This document shows positions 50,715-58,955 of a DNA stretch of 64,000 nt, piece by piece. Within the stretch, counting starts at the first letter, position 1. Every line of letters starts with the position of its first letter. The notes beneath the pieces were generated by a model. The model saw only the letters and a list, made by a program, of their open reading frames with translations. It was not told where the DNA came from and made no database searches. Position numbers and translations under genes: made by a program. Source of the stretch: Lysobacter prati (GTDB taxonomy: Bacteria > Pseudomonadota > Gammaproteobacteria > Xanthomonadales > Xanthomonadaceae); contig NZ_VLNV01000001.1 of the NCBI RefSeq assembly GCF_009765215.1, positions 806,001 through 870,000 on the forward strand, written 5' to 3'.

Positions 50715-51362
50715 ATGAAGGTATGGCGACCCGGCCCGCGGGCCCTGTTCGCCAGCAAGACCCTGGTGCACCTGCTGGCGTTGACGCCGGCGGCGATCCT
50801 GGCCTGGCAGATCCGCGACGAGTTCCTCACCGGCAGCGGCGGCCTCGGCGCCGACCCGGTGGCGGCGATCGAACACCGGCTTGGCCTGTGGGCGCTGCGG
50901 TTGCTGATGATCACCCTGGCGATCACACCGCTGCGGCAACTCACCAACCAGCCGGCGCTGCTGCGCTTCCGTCGCATGCTGGGGCTGTATGTCTTCGCCT
51001 ACGCGACGCTGCACCTGACCGCCTACCTGGTGCTCGACCTGCGCGGTTACTGGGCGCAGATCTTCGAGGAGATCGTCAAACGCCCCTACATCACCGTCGG
51101 CTTCGCAGCTTGGCTGTTGCTGCTGCCGTTGGCGGTCACCTCGACCCAGGCGGCGATTCGCAGGCTCGGCCGCAACTGGGCCCGCCTGCACCAGCTGGTC
51201 TACGTCATCGCCGTGCTGGCGGTGCTGCACTTCTGGTGGCTGGTGAAATCCGACATCCGCGAACCGGCGCTGTATGCCGGCATCCTGGCGGTGTTGCTGG
51301 GCTGGCGTGCGTGGAAGAAGCTGCGGGCGGTCAACGCGCGCCGTACAGCAACAGCAGGCTGA
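50715..51362 (+). CDS. msrQ: Heme-binding membrane subunit MsrQ
   Basis: This 215-residue ferric-reductase-like membrane protein has six transmembrane helices and donates electrons from the quinone pool to MsrP. ADPVAAIEHRLGLWALRLLMITLAITPLR, LGLYVFAYATLHLTAYLVLDL and LHQLVYVIAVLAVLHFWWLVK supply the conserved histidines for heme and the family pattern. The start could also be GTG 50706, five bases after the msrP stop. Its last 32 bases overlap the convergent FHA gene. Confidence 0.95.
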   Translation: MKVWRPGPRALFASKTLVHLLALTPAAILAWQIRDEFLTGSGGLGADPVAAIEHRLGLWALRLLMITLAITPLRQLTNQPALLRFRRMLGLYVFAYATLHLTAYLVLDLRGYWAQIFEEIVKRPYITVGFAAWLLLLPLAVTSTQAAIRRLGRNWARLHQLVYVIAVLAVLHFWWLVKSDIREPALYAGILAVLLGWRAWKKLRAVNARRTATAG

Positions 51363-52146
51363 GCGCGGCCGCGATCAGCAGTGCCGCCAGCAGCAGCCAC
51401 GGCATGCGCCGCACCGACCGCGGCATCGTCGACGGCGCCCGCGGTTCCTCGACCGGTGCAGGCCGCGCCGGTGCCGGCGCGGATGCTTCGACGCCGGCGA
51501 TGCGCTGCACCGGGGCCTCGACGACAAAACGGTGCTGGTTGCCGAACACCACCTGGTCGCCCGGCTGCAGCAGCGCATGGCGCACGGGTCGACCGTTGAC
51601 GATGGTGCCTTCCACCGAGCCCAGGTCGCGCAGCACCACGCCATCGGCGTGGGCCTCCAGGCGGGCATGCCGGTCGGCGAACGTTGCTTCGTTGATGCGG
51701 ATGTCGCACTCGCCGGCACGGCCCACAGTGCGCGGCTGGTCGAGCGTGAAGCTGCGGCCATGGTGCGGGCCGCCTACGCCGCGCAATAGCGTGCGCGTGT
51801 CGGCGCCGCCGGAGAATCCGTAGTCGACTGGCGCGGGCAGCGGGTCGGCCGCCAGCAGCAACAGCTCGATGCCGTCGACGAAGATCGCGTCGCCGACACG
51901 CAACATCGCCATCCGCCGCACCGGGCGTCCGTTGACGTGGAGGCCGCGCGCGCCTTCGCGCACCTGCAGCCAGACGCCACGGCGGTCCACACAGAACTGC
52001 ACCAGGGCAGCATCGATCGAACCCGGGCGCAGCGCGCCCTGGCTGTCGTAGCCAACAGCATGCACGCCCGGGCTCAGCGCCAGGTCGGCATGTTCTCGGT
52101 TCTGAAATCGCAGTCTTAGGGAATTCACGCCCGCGCAATCTAGCAT
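51331..52146 (-). CDS. FHA domain membrane-anchored protein
   Basis: The 271 residues include a degenerate FHA-like N-terminal half (about 20-100; LHVNGRPVRRMAMLRVGDAIFVDG) and a well-formed FHA domain at about 130-210 (RTVGRAGECDIRINEATFADRHARLEAH, GTIVNGRPV, LQPGDQVVFG) for binding phosphothreonine peptides. After a Pro/Ala-rich linker, a C-terminal helix (MPWLLLAALLIAAALSLLLLYG) anchors it with its N-terminus in the cytosol. No kinase or phosphatase gene is adjacent. The 3' end overlaps msrQ on the other strand. Confidence 0.85.
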   Translation of the reverse strand: MLDCAGVNSLRLRFQNREHADLALSPGVHAVGYDSQGALRPGSIDAALVQFCVDRRGVWLQVREGARGLHVNGRPVRRMAMLRVGDAIFVDGIELLLLAADPLPAPVDYGFSGGADTRTLLRGVGGPHHGRSFTLDQPRTVGRAGECDIRINEATFADRHARLEAHADGVVLRDLGSVEGTIVNGRPVRHALLQPGDQVVFGNQHRFVVEAPVQRIAGVEASAPAPARPAPVEEPRAPSTMPRSVRRMPWLLLAALLIAAALSLLLLYGAR

Positions 52147-52209
52147 GCGTCACACACTTGGAAGCAGGGGGGCGTGCCCGCACAATACCGGCACTTCGGA
52201 GGACCAGAC

Positions 52210-52485
52210 ATGTCGCACATCGATATCCACCATGCCCATTCGCTCTCGCCCGACCAGGCCCGCCAGGCCGTGCAGGAAGTGGCCGAGAAACTGTCCGAGC
52301 GTTTCGGCATGGAGTACGCCTGGGCCGGCGACGTCCTCAACTTCAACCGCAGCGGCGTCGACGGCCATATCGAGCTGGAGCCGGACCAACTGCACGTGAC
52401 GGCGAAGCTGGGATTCCTGCTGAGCACGATGAAGGGCCCGATCGAAGCCGAGATCAAGCGCGTGCTCGACGAGCGCTTCGCCTGA
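52210..52485 (+). CDS. Polyhydroxyalkanoic acid system family protein
   Basis: This 91-residue protein matches the PHA_gran_rgn family: MSHIDIHHAHSLSPDQARQAVQEVAEKLSERFGMEYAWAGDVLNFNRSGVDGHI, then ELEPDQLHVTAKLGFLLSTMKGPIEAEIKRVLDERF. Members are small and of unknown function and are found near PHA granule genes. ATG 52210 is used since GGAGGACC precedes it. It is convergent with the next gene, consistent with a granule-related cluster here although no PHA synthase is visible. Confidence 0.9.
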   Translation: MSHIDIHHAHSLSPDQARQAVQEVAEKLSERFGMEYAWAGDVLNFNRSGVDGHIELEPDQLHVTAKLGFLLSTMKGPIEAEIKRVLDERFA

Positions 52486-52496
52486 GGCTCGTGCGG

Positions 52497-53246
52497 TCAG
52501 GCGATCTGGCCGCGGAACGGGTCCGGCTCCCCGTCAAACAGGCGCCTGGACACCGCGCGCTCGTCCTCCTCGATCTCGGCGATGAAGCTGCGCACATCGC
52601 CGAGCTTGGAGAAGGCTTCGAAGCCACGCTCCAGGAACCCCTGCAGTTCCGACACGCCGGCCGCCTTGGCCGGGCCGTGTGAAAGCTTGAGCAGCATCGA
52701 AATACCCGGCAGTCGCAAGGCATTGCCCAGGCCCAGGCCGACCCGGGCGATCAGGTCGATCTGGTGCGAGCGCAACCGCGGCAGGCCCGACTCCCGATAG
52801 GCCCGCGCATAGAGCCCGGCATCGAGCTTGCGCCGCTGCCCGCCGATTTCCTGCAGGACTCCGGCCATGCGCAGGTCGAAGGCATGGGTGAGCAGCCCCA
52901 GTTCGATCGCGTCGGCCACCGTCTCCAGCAGGCCGGTCGGCAGCAGGCGCTGCATCATCGGCAGGACCTTGGCGATGTCGGCATCGCGGCGGCTGAAATC
53001 GTGGTCGTTGTAGACGTCACTCAGGAAGAACTGGGCGGCCGGGCGGCGCTTGGGATCGCTGAGGAACCGATCGAAGCTGGCCTCCAGCCGTCGCGCCTGC
53101 CAACGCCGTACTTCCGGCAGCCAGCGCAGACGGTTGCGTGGCTCCTGCGCCGGGTCATGCAGCGCGTGGTGCTCGCGCAGCAGCCACTGCAGCCTTTGCG
53201 CCAGCGGACGACGACGATGGCTGCCTCGGGGCGTATGCGGGGACAT
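52497..53246 (-). CDS. Conserved hypothetical protein (helical, FFLxDVY motif)
   Basis: This 249-residue soluble protein has a basic, Arg-rich N-terminus and is almost entirely alpha-helical by composition. RRPAAQFFLSDVYNDHDFSRRDADIAKVLP (about 85-115) is a pattern I associate with a conserved hypothetical family in gammaproteobacteria. No enzymatic motif is visible. It is convergent with the PHA-system gene and divergent from the patatin gene (112 bp). Confidence 0.75.
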   Translation of the reverse strand: MSPHTPRGSHRRRPLAQRLQWLLREHHALHDPAQEPRNRLRWLPEVRRWQARRLEASFDRFLSDPKRRPAAQFFLSDVYNDHDFSRRDADIAKVLPMMQRLLPTGLLETVADAIELGLLTHAFDLRMAGVLQEIGGQRRKLDAGLYARAYRESGLPRLRSHQIDLIARVGLGLGNALRLPGISMLLKLSHGPAKAAGVSELQGFLERGFEAFSKLGDVRSFIAEIEEDERAVSRRLFDGEPDPFRGQIA

Positions 53247-53357
53247 CGGGGCTGATCATACCCGGCGCCCGGGACCGCAGGAGCGAGCCCCTGCCGGGGG
53301 CGACTGGGGACTGCCGAACCCGGCTACACTCGGGTCAATCCCGCGACCCGTGCCTCC

Positions 53358-54599
53358 ATGCTGTCAGTCCATTCCGCCCGGCACCGGCCGCGCAACCACT
53401 CCGACCGCCCCAGCAAGATCGGACTGGCGGTCGCCGGCGGCGGCCCGATCGGCGGCATGTACGAGCTGGGCGCACTGCGCGCGCTCGATGAAGCGCTCGA
53501 CGGCCTCGACCTGACCCGTCTCGACAGCTATGTCGGCGTCAGCAGCGGCGCGTTCCTTGCAGCCGGCCTGGCCAACCGCATGGACACCGCGCAGATGTGC
53601 CGGATCTTCATCACCGGCGACAGCGACGACGTGCAGTTCCGCCCGGAGACCTTCCTGCGCCCGGCGATCTTCGAATACCTGCGCCGTGCCGCCGGCCTGC
53701 CGCGCCTGGCGGCGCAGTGGGGCCAGGACATGCTCTTCTCCGGCAAGGAAGCGCGCTGGTCGGACCTGCTGATGCGCTTCGGCGGGCTGGTGCCGACGGG
53801 GCTGTTCGACAATTCGCGGGTCGAGGAATTCCTGCGCGACGTCTTCACCCGGCGCGGACGCAGCAACGACTTCCGCGACCTCGATGCCACCCTCTATGTC
53901 GTCTCGGTCGACCTCGACAGCGGCGAAGTCGTGCGCTTCGGCGGCGAAGGCTGGCGCGACGTGCCGATCTCCACCGCGGTCCAGGCCAGTGCCGCCCTGC
54001 CCGGCCTGTACCCGCCGGTCGAAGTCCGCGGTCGCCACTTCGTCGATGGCGCGCTGCGCCGGACCATGAACGCCTCGGTCCTGCTCGAGCGCGACATCGA
54101 CCTGCTCATCGGCATCAATCCGCTGGTGCCCTTCAACAAGGGCGACGCCGGCGTCGCCGTCAGCCGCGAGCGCAGCCTGGCCGCGGGCGGATTGCCGGCC
54201 GTGCTGTCGCAGACCTTCCGCACGTTGCTGCAGTCGCGCATGCAGGTCGGCCTGGCCCGCTATGCCCAGCAATACCCGGACATCGACCAGCTCATCTTCG
54301 AACCCAATGCGCAGGACGGCGAGCTGTTCTTCACCAATGCCTTCAGTTTCTCGGCACGCCGACGCATCTGCGAGATTGCCTACCGCAACACCCTGGCCGA
54401 CCTGCACCGCCGCGCCGACACGCTCGGCCCGCAACTGGCCGCGCACGGCATCCGCCTGCGCACCGAGCTGATCGCCGACAGCGAGCGCTCGATCCTGGAC
54501 GGCCTGGACGAGCCCACTCGGCACACCGAAACCACCGCCCGGCTCGATCGTGCCCTGGACGATGTCGGCCGCCTGGTGGCCGCACGCCGCCGGCGCTGA
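53358..54599 (+). CDS. Patatin-like phospholipase (cytosolic)
   Basis: This 413-residue patatin hydrolase has oxyanion loop AVAGGGPIGGMYELG (about 26-40), nucleophile GVSSGAFLAAG (about 60) and the Asp of HFVDGALRRTMN (about 235). No signal peptide is present. It lies just upstream of a phasin gene and among lipid-granule genes. It could act on granule phospholipids or on stored acyl esters; this is inference. Patatins of this form are common in PHA-accumulating bacteria. Confidence 0.9.
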   Translation: MLSVHSARHRPRNHSDRPSKIGLAVAGGGPIGGMYELGALRALDEALDGLDLTRLDSYVGVSSGAFLAAGLANRMDTAQMCRIFITGDSDDVQFRPETFLRPAIFEYLRRAAGLPRLAAQWGQDMLFSGKEARWSDLLMRFGGLVPTGLFDNSRVEEFLRDVFTRRGRSNDFRDLDATLYVVSVDLDSGEVVRFGGEGWRDVPISTAVQASAALPGLYPPVEVRGRHFVDGALRRTMNASVLLERDIDLLIGINPLVPFNKGDAGVAVSRERSLAAGGLPAVLSQTFRTLLQSRMQVGLARYAQQYPDIDQLIFEPNAQDGELFFTNAFSFSARRRICEIAYRNTLADLHRRADTLGPQLAAHGIRLRTELIADSERSILDGLDEPTRHTETTARLDRALDDVGRLVAARRRR

Positions 54600-54683
54600 G
54601 GACTTCTACGCCGCTGGTGTGAAAGCTCTAGAGCGCGGCGCGATGGTGGGGGCACATCAGCCACTCCCACCGAGGGACCCCGC

Positions 54684-55220
54684 ATGGCGAAGTTCAAGAA
54701 GGCGGCCAAGAAGGCCAGCACCGGTCGCGGCAAGACCAGCAAGGCCGATGCACAGAAGGAAGCCGAGCAGCTCTCGCGCAGCCTGAGCGAGTCGGCGCAG
54801 CAGATCTGGCTGGCCGGCGTCGGTGCGTTCTCGCGCGCACAGGCCGAAGGCACCAAGTTGTTCGACGCGCTGATCAAGGAAGGCATGACCCTGGAGCAGA
54901 CCGCGCGCAAGTTCGCCGGCGGCCAGGCCGATGTCGTCCGTGATGCGGTCGAGTCCAAGGTGGGCCAGGCCCGCGATCGCGCCGCCGACACGTGGGACCG
55001 TCTGGAAAAGGTCTTCGAGGAGCGCGTCAACCGCGCCCTGGTCAAGCTCGGCGTGCCGGGCCGCGATGACCTCACCGAGCTCAGCCGCAAGGTCGACGCG
55101 CTGACCGCCGAGCTGCGCCGCCAGGGCGGCAAGCCGGCCGCGGCACGCAAGGCACCGGCGGCGAAGAAGGCTGCCAAGGCACCGGCAAAGCGCAAGCCGC
55201 GCAAGGCCGCCGCCTCCTGA
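54684..55220 (+). CDS. Phasin family protein (PhaF/PhaI-like)
   Basis: The 178-residue protein has a short Lys-rich start (MAKFKKAAKKASTGRGK), a phasin core (about 38-110; SESAQQIWLAGVGAFSRAQAEGTKLFDALIKEG), a coiled coil (about 118-140; LTELSRKVDALTAELRR) and a Lys/Ala/Pro tail of histone H1 type (KKAAKAPAKRKPRKAAAS). In pseudomonads PhaF binds PHA granules through the phasin part and DNA through the KPAA tail, helping granule segregation. Start ATG follows GGGACCCCGC without a strong Shine-Dalgarno. A large hairpin lies downstream. Confidence 0.92.
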   Translation: MAKFKKAAKKASTGRGKTSKADAQKEAEQLSRSLSESAQQIWLAGVGAFSRAQAEGTKLFDALIKEGMTLEQTARKFAGGQADVVRDAVESKVGQARDRAADTWDRLEKVFEERVNRALVKLGVPGRDDLTELSRKVDALTAELRRQGGKPAAARKAPAAKKAAKAPAKRKPRKAAAS

Positions 55221-55270
55221 GATCGAGCTTCACTGCATTACCGCGCGGCCGACCGCCGTGCGGACAACCT

Positions 55271-55332
55271 AAGCCCGCCAGTCCGCGCCTCCGTATGCTC
55301 CCCTCCCCTTACGGTTTCGGACTGGCGGGCTT
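55271..55332 (+). terminator. Long inverted repeat after the phasin gene
   Basis: A perfect 15-bp inverted repeat (AAGCCCGCCAGTCCG at 55271-55285, CGGACTGGCGGGCTT at 55318-55332) encloses a 32-nt loop with an inner CCGTA/TACGG pair, and is followed by TCTCTTG. It may act as terminator or 3'-end stabiliser of the phasin mRNA. Confidence 0.6.
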
Positions 55333-55406
55333 TCTCTTGATCATCGCCACACGAGTTGGCGTGAAGCTGTCGTATATTCGCGGGCCCTGAACCAACAGAG
55401 TTGCGC

Positions 55407-56375
55407 ATGGCGGCCGGCTTTTCCCCGTTGATTTCGACTGTCGTCGTTGTCCTTTCCGGCGCCCTGGCGACGGCATACCTGTGGCTGGTCCGGCAGCGTC
55501 AGGCAGAAACCAATGCCGGCATCGAGGCGCTCGCCGCGATGCGCTGGCGCGAGTTCTCACGTCTGGTGATCGAGGCCCTGCATGCCCGCGGCTTCATCGC
55601 CGAATCCGTCGAAAAGACCCTGGAGAGCGGCCCCCAGGCCGAGATCCGACTGACCCGCGAAGGCCGCACCTGGCTGCTGGCCTGCAAGCAGGCCGGCGCC
55701 CGTTCGCGCCTCGGTGCGGCAAGCGTGCGCGAACTGGCCGAAGCGGTGCGCCTCACAGGTGCTGCCGGCGGCATCCTCGCGACCCCGGCCAACATCGATG
55801 CCAGCGCACGCAAGTTGGCGGGCGAACTCGATCTCTACGACGGCACGGCCGTGTGGGCACTGGTCAGCCAGATGCTGCCGCCGTCGCTGCGCGAGGACCT
55901 GACCGCCAACGCGCGCAAGCGCAGCGTCCGCGAGATCGCCATGGCCTGGGGCGGCGCCGTGCTGCTCGGCCTGCTCGCCGGATTCGCCCCCGCCCTGATG
56001 AAGGGCAAGCCCGAATCCGAAGCGGTCGTCGCGCCCGTGCCGGCGCAGCGCCCAGCCACCACCACGCCTTCAGCCACCGCCCCTGCAGCGGACCCCGCCC
56101 TGACTGCTGCCGCGCCGGCCGACCCCAACCGCGAGCAGTTCGAGCGCGGCGAAGTCATCCACGCCATCTCCGCCCTGCCGTGGGTCGAGCGCGTGCTGTG
56201 GTCGACCTCGTCGACGCTGGTCATCCAGCAGAGCGAGGATGTCGAGCAGGTGCACGTGCAGGAAGTCTGCGCGGTGCTCAATCGCTATGACTCGCTGCGC
56301 GCGTCGCGTCTGCAGTTGCAGCCGCCGGCCGGGAGCGAGCGGACGGTGCGGTTCCTGCAGTGCCGGAGCTATTGA
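55407..56375 (+). CDS. Membrane-anchored restriction-endonuclease-like (Mrr-type) protein
   Basis: The 322 residues start with a transmembrane helix (LISTVVVVLSGALATAYLWLV, about 7-27), followed by a restriction endonuclease-like fold (about 40-155): MRWREFSRLVIEALHARGF, then EIRLTREGRTWLLACKQAG with the catalytic acidic/xK pattern, and VRELAEAVRLTGAAGGILATPANI. A second helix (GGAVLLGLLAGFAPALM) at about 175-192 and a Pro/Ala linker lead to a C-terminal domain (VIHAISALPWVERVLWSTSS). There is no methylase or restriction partner nearby. It resembles Mrr_cat membrane proteins of unknown role. Confidence 0.75.
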   Translation: MAAGFSPLISTVVVVLSGALATAYLWLVRQRQAETNAGIEALAAMRWREFSRLVIEALHARGFIAESVEKTLESGPQAEIRLTREGRTWLLACKQAGARSRLGAASVRELAEAVRLTGAAGGILATPANIDASARKLAGELDLYDGTAVWALVSQMLPPSLREDLTANARKRSVREIAMAWGGAVLLGLLAGFAPALMKGKPESEAVVAPVPAQRPATTTPSATAPAADPALTAAAPADPNREQFERGEVIHAISALPWVERVLWSTSSTLVIQQSEDVEQVHVQEVCAVLNRYDSLRASRLQLQPPAGSERTVRFLQCRSY

Positions 56376-56380
56376 GGGCT

Positions 56381-56472
56381 GCCCCTCATCCGCCCTTCGG
56401 GCACCTTCTCCCGCAAGGGGAGAAGGGAACCAGAGCCCCTCGCCCGCTTGCGGGAGAGGGGTTGGGGTGAGG
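56381..56472. repeat. Dispersed intergenic REP-like palindromic element, copy 1
   Basis: Starts GCCCCTCATCCGCCCTTCGG and contains the hairpins CTTCTCCC-GCAA-GGGGAGAAG and CCTCGCCCGC-TTG-CGGGAGAGG, then GGGGTGAGG. The first half recurs inverted at 60976-61024. It sits between convergent genes, as usual for REP-like elements of Pseudomonas and Xanthomonadales. Confidence 0.75.
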
Positions 56473-56480
56473 GCAAGCTG

Positions 56481-58472
56481 TTACCAATGCACCCCGCGCA
56501 TCAACGACGCGAAGGCGATCTGCTCGTTGCTCGGCTTGACCTCGCCGCGTAGGGCCTGCTTGTCGCCGCGTGCGGCCGCCGAATCCGGGAACAGCTCGAA
56601 CGCGGTGCTCATGATCACTTCGTAGGCCTTGGGCGCCAGTGCGTTGAGGACCGAGGCGGTGATGCCCAAGCGCGTGGCGATCCGGCTGGGGCGTTCGATG
56701 ATCCCCTTCACCACCAGGTCGGCCGCCTCGTCCGGGGTCAAGGTCGGCACCGAGTCGTACATCTTGGTCGGCGCGATCATCGGCGTCTTCACCAGCGGCA
56801 TGTTGATCGTGGTGAAGCTGATGCCCTTGCCCGACAGCTCGCCCTGGGCGCAACGGCTCCACGCATCCAGCGCCGCCTTGGAGGCGACGTAGGCCGAGAA
56901 GCGTGGCGAGTTGGCCAGCACGCCGATGGAACTGATGTTGATGATGTGGCCCTTGCGGCGCTGGACCATCCCCGGCATGGCACCCATGATCAGGCGCAGG
57001 CTGCCGAAGTAGTTCAGCTGCATGGTCCGCTCGAAGTCATGGAAGCGGTCGTAGCTGAGTTCGATCGAGCGTCGGATCGAGCGGCCGGCGTTGTTGACCA
57101 GCACATCGACCTTGCCGTGCTCCTCGAGCACGGTCTTGATCAGCCGGTCGCAATCGTCCATGTCGGCCAGGTCGGCGGTATACGCGAAGACCTTGCCGCC
57201 TGCGGCGCGCATCTCGTCGCGCGCCTTGAACAGTTCGCCCTCGCCACGCGCCACGATCACCGTGATCGCGCCCGCCTCGGCCACGCGCTGCGCGGTCGCC
57301 AGGCCAATGCCGGACGAACCACCGGTGATAACCACCACCTTGTTGCGCACCTTGCCCTTTAGGCTGCGATCGACGAACAGGTCCGGGTCGAGGTGGCGTT
57401 CCCAGTAATCCCACAGGCGCCACGCGTAGCCCTCCAGCGGCGGAACGTGGATGCCGCTGCCCTTGAGCGCACGCTCGGCCTCGCGGTTGTCGAAGCGCGT
57501 CGGATAGGTCAGAAACTTCAGCGTCGCCTTGGGGATCTTGAAGTCACGCAGCAGCATGCCCACGAAGCGCCGCACCGGCGGCAGGTTGCCGACCATGCCG
57601 CGCACGCTGCCGGGGATGAAGGCAAACATGCGCGCATCGATGCGCATTGTCATCTCCGGCGAATGGCCGGCGCGGGCGAACGTGTTGAGCACCTCGCCCA
57701 CGCGCATCGGCTCCGGATCGGTCAAATGGAAGCAGTGGCCGTCCAGGCGCGGCTTGTGGGCGATGTGGTCCATCGCGTCGACGACGAAATCCACCGGCAC
57801 GACATTGATGCGACCGCCTTCCAGGCCGAGCATCGGCATCCATGGCGGCAGCAATTCGCGCAGCTTCTTGAGGAAGGTGAAGAAATAGTAAGGCCCGTCG
57901 ATCTTGTCCATCTCGCCGGTCTGCGAGTGGCCCACGACCATGCCCGGGCGGTAGATGCGCCACTTGATCCGGGTTTCCCTGCGCACCAGCCCTTCCGACT
58001 CGTGCTTGGTGCGCAGGTACGGATCGTCCAGCCCCTCGGCCTCGTCGAACATGTCTTCGCGGAACACGCCCTGGTACAGGCCCGCCGCCGCGATCGAACT
58101 GGTGTGGTGGAACACCTCGGCCTTGAGCGCGACCGACAGGTCGAGCGCATTGCGCGTGCCGTCGATGTTGGCCGCGTGTTGCGCCTCGGCTTTGGCGTTA
58201 AGGTCGTAGATCGCGGCGAGATGGAAGAAGTGCTTGACCTTGCCGCTCAACGTTCGCAGCTGTGCGGCACTGACGCCGCACTTGGGCTGGGTCATGTCGC
58301 CGTCGACCAGGACCACGCGCTTGCTGTCCCAGCCCATCTTCTTGGCGATGGCTTCGAGCTTCTTGTGCGAGTCCTTGCGCACCAGCACGTAGACGGTGCC
58401 CTTGCGCTTGAGCAGCTTGCTGACGAGAAAGCGTCCGATGAAGCCCGTCGCGCCGGTGACGAAATAACTCAT
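56481..58472 (-). CDS. Alcohol-forming fatty acyl-CoA reductase (two-domain SDR)
   Basis: The 663-residue protein carries two Rossmann domains in series. Residues 1 to about 370 form an extended SDR/male-sterility-like reductase (VTGATGFIGRFLVSKLL; catalytic DPYLRTKHESE with YxxxK; LLRDFKIPKATLKFLTYPTRFDN). Residues about 385-640 form a classical SDR (VVVITGGSSGIGLATAQRVAE; VDVLVNNAGRSI; FSAYVASKAAL). The layout, length and N-terminus are those of the marinobacterial fatty acyl-CoA reductase Maqu_2507 (661 residues), which reduces acyl-CoA to fatty alcohol with NADPH. ATG 58472 begins MSYFVTG. The adjacent divergent acyl-CoA-binding protein gene supports an acyl-CoA substrate. Confidence 0.85.
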   Translation of the reverse strand: MSYFVTGATGFIGRFLVSKLLKRKGTVYVLVRKDSHKKLEAIAKKMGWDSKRVVLVDGDMTQPKCGVSAAQLRTLSGKVKHFFHLAAIYDLNAKAEAQHAANIDGTRNALDLSVALKAEVFHHTSSIAAAGLYQGVFREDMFDEAEGLDDPYLRTKHESEGLVRRETRIKWRIYRPGMVVGHSQTGEMDKIDGPYYFFTFLKKLRELLPPWMPMLGLEGGRINVVPVDFVVDAMDHIAHKPRLDGHCFHLTDPEPMRVGEVLNTFARAGHSPEMTMRIDARMFAFIPGSVRGMVGNLPPVRRFVGMLLRDFKIPKATLKFLTYPTRFDNREAERALKGSGIHVPPLEGYAWRLWDYWERHLDPDLFVDRSLKGKVRNKVVVITGGSSGIGLATAQRVAEAGAITVIVARGEGELFKARDEMRAAGGKVFAYTADLADMDDCDRLIKTVLEEHGKVDVLVNNAGRSIRRSIELSYDRFHDFERTMQLNYFGSLRLIMGAMPGMVQRRKGHIINISSIGVLANSPRFSAYVASKAALDAWSRCAQGELSGKGISFTTINMPLVKTPMIAPTKMYDSVPTLTPDEAADLVVKGIIERPSRIATRLGITASVLNALAPKAYEVIMSTAFELFPDSAAARGDKQALRGEVKPSNEQIAFASLMRGVHW

Positions 58473-58625
58473 GTCCCACTCCCTGACCTTGAGCATGCCG
58501 CTTGGCGGCGTAATGGGCCTACGTTGCCAGAGCCGGTGGCGCGCGACAATTCCCGGGCGTATTGACCACCCCTGCGGTGCGTGCGGTAATGCCGGCACCA
58601 TCTTGGCCGCCGGGAGGGGCGACCC

Positions 58626-58883
58626 ATGTCCGATCTGAACTCCGACTTCGAGCAAGCCGCCAAGGATGTGAAGACGCTGTCCGACCGTCCCGACAACGAG
58701 ACGCTGCTGCGCCTTTACGCGCTCTACAAGCAGGGCTCCGAAGGGGATGTCAGCGGCCCCAAGCCGGGCTTCTTCGACTTCGTCGGCACGGCCAAGTACG
58801 AGGCCTGGGCCAAGCTCAAGGGCACCGGCAGCGACGATGCCAAGAAGAAGTACGTCGACCTGGTGAAAAGGCTGCGCGCCTGA
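58626..58883 (+). CDS. Acyl-CoA-binding protein (ACBP)
   Basis: This 85-residue four-helix acyl-CoA binder has FEQAAKDVKTLSDRPDNETLLRLYALYKQGSEGDVSG and KPGFFDFVGTAKYEAWAKLKG, containing the conserved Y-KQ, K-A and Y-W acyl-CoA contacts. ACBPs carry long-chain acyl-CoAs in eukaryotes and are found in a minority of bacteria. It is divergent from the fatty acyl-CoA reductase (153 bp between) and 72 bp before a PhaD-like TetR gene, suggesting a common acyl-CoA function. Confidence 0.95.
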   Translation: MSDLNSDFEQAAKDVKTLSDRPDNETLLRLYALYKQGSEGDVSGPKPGFFDFVGTAKYEAWAKLKGTGSDDAKKKYVDLVKRLRA

Positions 58884-58955
58884 TTTTCACCCGGCACTCA
58901 CACGCGGCCTGCCGCGTTCCCCCTGCCCCACGAGCGACCTGATGGCGACCAGTTG

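Noticed and set aside
52140-52209. Longer start for the PHA-system protein (52174)
   Set aside because: The extra residues are not part of the family and the ATG at 52210 has GGAGGACC upstream.
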